From assembly GCA_000721375.1 (NCBI GenBank), contig JOGW01000016.1, positions 62,001 to 126,000 on the forward strand: a stretch of 64,000 nt of DNA, written 5' to 3'. The translations under genes were made by a program, and so were the position numbers. The stretch comes from Streptomyces sp. NRRL B-3428 (GTDB lineage: Bacteria > Actinomycetota > Actinomycetes > Streptomycetales > Streptomycetaceae). Of this stretch, positions 60,980-64,000 are shown one piece after another; positions within the stretch are counted from its first letter, which is position 1, and each line of letters opens with the position of its first letter. The notes below the pieces were generated by a model. It saw only the letters and a program-made list of their open reading frames with translations, was not told the origin of the DNA and did not search any database.

Positions 60980-61633
60980 TCAGCCGCCGTGCGCGACCGG
61001 GCAGCCGCCCGTCATCGACCCGAGGAACGCGTTCGGGTCGTAGTAGTGCTCGACCTCCAGCAGGCGGAGGTCGTCGCTGACCTTGGCGATGCTCACTCCG
61101 TACATCTCGATCTTCTCGCCGGTCGGCGCGAAGCCCTTGTACTCGCCGGTGAAGGTGCCCCAGTGCCGCCACTTGAAGGTGACGACCGGCGGCGGCGAGA
61201 TCACTTCGAGCACCTCCCAGAAGAACCCTTCCGGGAATGCCGTGTGGAACACCTCGTGGGAGGACTCGAAGGACTCCTGCCCGTAGAAGATGCTGTCGCC
61301 GATGAGGATGTTGTAACTGCCCTGGTCGACGATGTCCGCCGCGTTCGCCCAGGCGCCTCCGTTGACGCGTGTACGGAACTTCTCGGTGACCATCGAGACC
61401 CAGGTGGCCGGATCCTTCTTGTGCGAGACCTCCATCTCGAAGACCTGCACGATGCTCTCGACGATCGCGTCGAGCGAACCGGACTCGTGCTGCTTGGTCC
61501 GCTGCTGCGGCATCACCGTGTGCGAGTAGTGATAGTCGGGAGCTTCCTCGCGCCAGTCCGAGGCAGCCGCCGCGGCGATCACCGCGTCACGCCCCTGAAG
61601 CCACAGAGGAGCAGTGGTTTCCGCCTGTGTCAT
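60980..61633 (-). CDS. SnoaL-like / pathogen-defence-type protein
   Basis: From ATG 61633 (GAAGGG seven bases upstream) the product is 217 aa with the cone-shaped NTF2/SnoaL-like pattern: GRDAVIAAAAASDWREEAPD near the start, QGSYNILIGDSIFYGQESFE, FPEGFFWEVLEVISPPPVVT and VTFKWRHWGTFTGEYKGFAP. Plant homologues are described as pathogen defence-related; bacterial members are unassigned and some cyclise polyketides. No signal peptide is seen. A longer start at 61735 is less likely. Confidence 0.6.
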   Translation of the reverse strand: MTQAETTAPLWLQGRDAVIAAAAASDWREEAPDYHYSHTVMPQQRTKQHESGSLDAIVESIVQVFEMEVSHKKDPATWVSMVTEKFRTRVNGGAWANAADIVDQGSYNILIGDSIFYGQESFESSHEVFHTAFPEGFFWEVLEVISPPPVVTFKWRHWGTFTGEYKGFAPTGEKIEMYGVSIAKVSDDLRLLEVEHYYDPNAFLGSMTGGCPVAHGG

Positions 61634-61787
61634 GCCAACACCCTTCGCAGCACTGGTAGTTGCGCAGATACTGGCGCAGTCAACCTTTGGCCACAAGTCC
61701 ACAACTTCTGAACACTTCAGATCGTTAACTTTCACAGAGTGAGCAAGAAGTGACGGTGTGCCGGGGAGTCCGCTTCGGCTGTCTGCC

Positions 61788-61812
61788 GTTCACCCGAGGA
61801 GTTCGGGTGAAC
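61788..61812 (-). terminator. Hairpin straddling the acyl-CoA oxidase-like stop codon
   Basis: GTTCACCCGA and TCGGGTGAAC form a perfect 10-bp stem with a 5-nt loop. The left arm contains the stop codon (61790-61792), so termination would coincide with the end of translation. Confidence 0.6.
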
Positions 61813-63748
61813 GCAGCATCGGCTTCGGTACGTTCCACGCATCCACGAGATCGACCGCGACCGCCCGGACTTTGCGACAGAGATCGTTCACCTCGCGGCG
61901 CATGGTCTTGGAGCGCTGGACCGACAGCCGGCCGTGCTCCATGAACCAGGCGCGATCGTCCTCGATCGTGCAGAGGGCGAACAGATCGCAGAGCAGCCCC
62001 AGGGCGACCTTCTCGTCCCCGTCCGGCAGTCCACGCACCCGCTCGACGAACGCTTCCAGCACCAGTCGCTCGACATGCGCGGACGCCACCGCGATGACAT
62101 GGTCCTGGACCTGCGAGAAGACCAAGCCGGGCGGCCCGCCCTGGTCGACGCCGCGCTTGAGGCGGCGCGCGAGCCCGGTGAGCATGTGCTCCTCGCGGAA
62201 GCGAAGCATCGCCAGCTGATACTCCGAATCCAGCAGCCCGGCCTCCTGGTCCCATTCGTCCCCGCCGGGCAGCAGGTCCCGTACACGCTCCAGGAGTTTG
62301 TGCACCGCGGTCTTCTCGATGAGCGTCTCGATGGCCAGATTCGCGACGTAACGCACCATGCCCCGCTGGTCCAGGTCCTCGAACGCGCTGGCGTGGTGCG
62401 TCAGCATGCCCTTCGCCACGAGCTGGAGCAGGACGTGGTTGTCGCCTTCGAACGTCGTGAAGACATCACTGTCGGCCTTGAGCGCGGCGAACCTGTTCAC
62501 CGCGAGATATCCGGCCCCGCCGCACGCCTCGCGGCACTCCTGAACGGTCCGGGTGGCGTGCCAGGTCCCGAGCGCCTTGAGGCCGGCGGCCCGTGACTCC
62601 AGCTCCCGCCGCGCGAGGTCGTCATCCGTATCGGCGGTGAAGACATCGTGCAGCCGGCCGCGTACGACGTCCTGGGCGAAGTGCAGCGCGTAGGTACGCG
62701 CGAGCAACGGGAGCAACCGGCGCTGATGGGTGCCGTAGTCGAGGAGCAGTTGTTCCTCGGAGTCCGAAGCGGCCGTGAACTGCCGTCGCCTGGCGGCGTA
62801 TTTGACGGCGATCGTCAGCGCGACCTTGCTCGCGTTGATCGCGGCGCCGGCGACACTGACCCGTCCCTGCACGAGCGTGCCGAGCATGGTGAAGAAGCGC
62901 CGGCCGGGGTTCTCGATCTCACTGTGGTACGCGCCTTCGGGAGTGACGTCGGCGAACCGGTTGAGCAGCGCCTCACGCGGCACACGCACTCCGTCGAACC
63001 AGATCCGTCCGTTGTCCACGCCGTTCAGGCCCATCTTGCGGCCGTCGTCCTCGATCCGTACGCCCGGCGCCGGCGCCCCGTCGACACGGATCGGCACCAC
63101 GAACGCGTGCACGCCTTCCTGCTCGCCGCCGACCTCGAGCTGCGCGAACACCACAGCCAGCTCGGCATGCCGGGCCGCGTTGCCGATGTAGTCCTTGCGC
63201 GCCTGGTCCCCGTCGGTGGTGATCACGAACTCCGCGGTGTCCTGGTCGTAGCGAGCCACCGTGCGCAGCGCCTGCACGTCCGAGCCGTGCCCGGTCTCCG
63301 TCATCGCGAAGCAGCCCATCAGCTCACCGGTGATCAGACGCGGGAGGTAGGCCTCGTGGTGCCGCTCGGTGCCCAGGTGCAGGATCGCGCCACCGAAAAG
63401 ACCGAACTGCACCCCGGTCTTCACCAGCACCGACAGGTCACCGAAGGCCAGCGTCTCGAACGCGGCGATCGAGGCCCCGACATCCCCGCCACCGCCGTGG
63501 GCCTGAGGAAAGCCCATCCCGGTCTGGCCCGTCGCCGCCATCTCGACGACGACATCGCGCACTCGGTCCCGGAACGCGTCCAGGCCGAGCCGCTCGGCGT
63601 CCTCGAGCACACTCGCGTGCTTCGTCAGATTCGTGCGCACCAGATCGCGGATCCCGCCGTACTCCCCGTCGAGGAGCGCAGTGAGAGCCTTGACGTCGAC
63701 GGAGGGCTGCACATAGCCGTTCGGTGAAGCTGCGCTTTCGTTGACCAT
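61790..63748 (-). CDS. Acyl-CoA dehydrogenase/oxidase family protein
   Basis: The 652-aa protein matches the acyl-CoA oxidase-type branch: MGFPQAHGGGGDVGASIAAF, FAMTETGHGSDVQALRTVAR (FAD/substrate site), QGRVSVAGAAINASKVALTI and the catalytic base region CGGAGYLAVNRFAALKADSD, VFTTFEGDNHVLLQLVAKGM. The last 200 residues are the extra helical domain of oxidases. It should oxidise fatty acyl-CoA to trans-2-enoyl-CoA in the cytoplasm, transferring electrons to oxygen or a flavoprotein. It is the first clearly complete gene after the right-end partial gene on the same strand. Confidence 0.9.
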   Translation of the reverse strand: MVNESAASPNGYVQPSVDVKALTALLDGEYGGIRDLVRTNLTKHASVLEDAERLGLDAFRDRVRDVVVEMAATGQTGMGFPQAHGGGGDVGASIAAFETLAFGDLSVLVKTGVQFGLFGGAILHLGTERHHEAYLPRLITGELMGCFAMTETGHGSDVQALRTVARYDQDTAEFVITTDGDQARKDYIGNAARHAELAVVFAQLEVGGEQEGVHAFVVPIRVDGAPAPGVRIEDDGRKMGLNGVDNGRIWFDGVRVPREALLNRFADVTPEGAYHSEIENPGRRFFTMLGTLVQGRVSVAGAAINASKVALTIAVKYAARRRQFTAASDSEEQLLLDYGTHQRRLLPLLARTYALHFAQDVVRGRLHDVFTADTDDDLARRELESRAAGLKALGTWHATRTVQECREACGGAGYLAVNRFAALKADSDVFTTFEGDNHVLLQLVAKGMLTHHASAFEDLDQRGMVRYVANLAIETLIEKTAVHKLLERVRDLLPGGDEWDQEAGLLDSEYQLAMLRFREEHMLTGLARRLKRGVDQGGPPGLVFSQVQDHVIAVASAHVERLVLEAFVERVRGLPDGDEKVALGLLCDLFALCTIEDDRAWFMEHGRLSVQRSKTMRREVNDLCRKVRAVAVDLVDAWNVPKPMLRSPELLG

Positions 63749-63789
63749 GTGGCCCCGCTACCCGCCCTCGCTCCGGGCAAAGCCCGATA

Positions 63790-63804
63790 GGCCGATGATC
63801 GGCC
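63790..63804. promoter_or_regulatory. Odd-centred palindrome upstream of the acyl-CoA oxidase-like gene
   Basis: GGCCGAT-G-ATCGGCC is a perfect inverted repeat, 42 bp before the start at 63748 and 52 bp after the previous stop. It could be an operator or part of a terminator; the tiny loop favours an operator. Confidence 0.45.
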
Positions 63805-63855
63805 CGCTCGGGTGAGCAGGTCACCCCGAGTGCCCCACGAGGGCTGGGGGCGCGG

Positions 63856-64000
63856 TCAGGAGCTCGCGTGGATGCCCTGGGTCCGGGCGGCGGACAGCCA
63901 CTGCGGAAACTCCCGCACCAGTTGGTCGTACAGCACGTCATCCGGTACGGACAGCGGATTCTGCCCGGCGTGGAAGAAGCCGGCGTTGTCGACGACCCGC
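63856..64000 (-). CDS. C-terminal part of an unrecognised gene
   Basis: The last 47 residues and stop of a leftward gene are visible (RVVDNAGFFHAGQNPLSVPD, then DVLYDQLVREFPQWLSAART). The gene continues beyond the window edge. It lies upstream of the acyl-CoA oxidase-like gene on the same strand, about 108 bp away, with a palindrome between. I do not recognise the family from this tail. Confidence 0.5.
   Translation of the reverse strand, partial: RVVDNAGFFHAGQNPLSVPDDVLYDQLVREFPQWLSAARTQGIHASS

Overview
The window is very GC-rich, has the codon bias of a high-GC actinomycete, and carries several Streptomyces-type features: a conservon GTPase followed by two P450s, in-frame TTA codons that are rare elsewhere in the sequence, DasR-type operators, and secreted chitinase, chitosanase and alpha-1,3-glucanase. 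It is most likely chromosomal DNA of a Streptomyces or close relative. I see no rRNA, tRNA, CRISPR array, transposase or integrase.

Positions 1-15 kb hold accessory metabolism. They start with the tail of a CvnD-type GTPase and a CYP157-like/CYP154-like P450 pair. Then come an anchored unknown protein, a P-loop kinase, an AroA-like EPSP synthase, a membrane protein, a divergent MFS/ArsR-type pair, a Tat-exported 3-ketosteroid dehydrogenase-like flavoprotein, and a TetR regulator with CTAGCnnnGCTAG operators beside two small membrane proteins.

Positions 13.1-42.7 kb are a nearly complete extracellular contractile injection system (eCIS) locus in Afp/PVC order. Leftward genes encode a BTAD (SARP-like) regulator, a 71-aa protein and a cysteine-rich coiled-coil protein. 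Across a divergent region with a perfect 26-bp palindrome, a tightly overlapping rightward operon encodes: cap/terminator (Cis16), a 238-aa unknown, sheath, tube, second sheath, second tube, a Cis6-like protein, LysM baseplate protein, hub, separate spike, PAAR tip, gp25 wedge, baseplate J protein, Cis12-like protein, four proteins sharing an N-terminal module or fibre-like strands, tape-measure protein and AAA+ ATPase. A convergent 1341-aa helical protein ending in an SHH-type putative nuclease domain is the best effector candidate. An M48 membrane protease is divergent to it. The sheath gene and one fibre-region gene each carry a TTA codon, suggesting bldA-dependent, developmentally timed production.

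Positions 42.7-59.3 kb encode secreted enzymes aimed at fungal-type walls: a chitosanase-discoidin-metallophosphatase fusion with a 39-bp near-palindrome upstream, a multidomain GH87-type alpha-1,3-glucanase, and a GH18 chitinase with two DasR-like sites. Among them are an MFS transporter with a TolB-like protein, a YihY/BrkB protein, two tandem secreted propeller proteins and a membrane metallophosphoesterase. The right end (59.3-64 kb) holds a small secreted protein, an AraC regulator, a SnoaL-like protein, an acyl-CoA oxidase-like enzyme and the end of an unrecognised gene.
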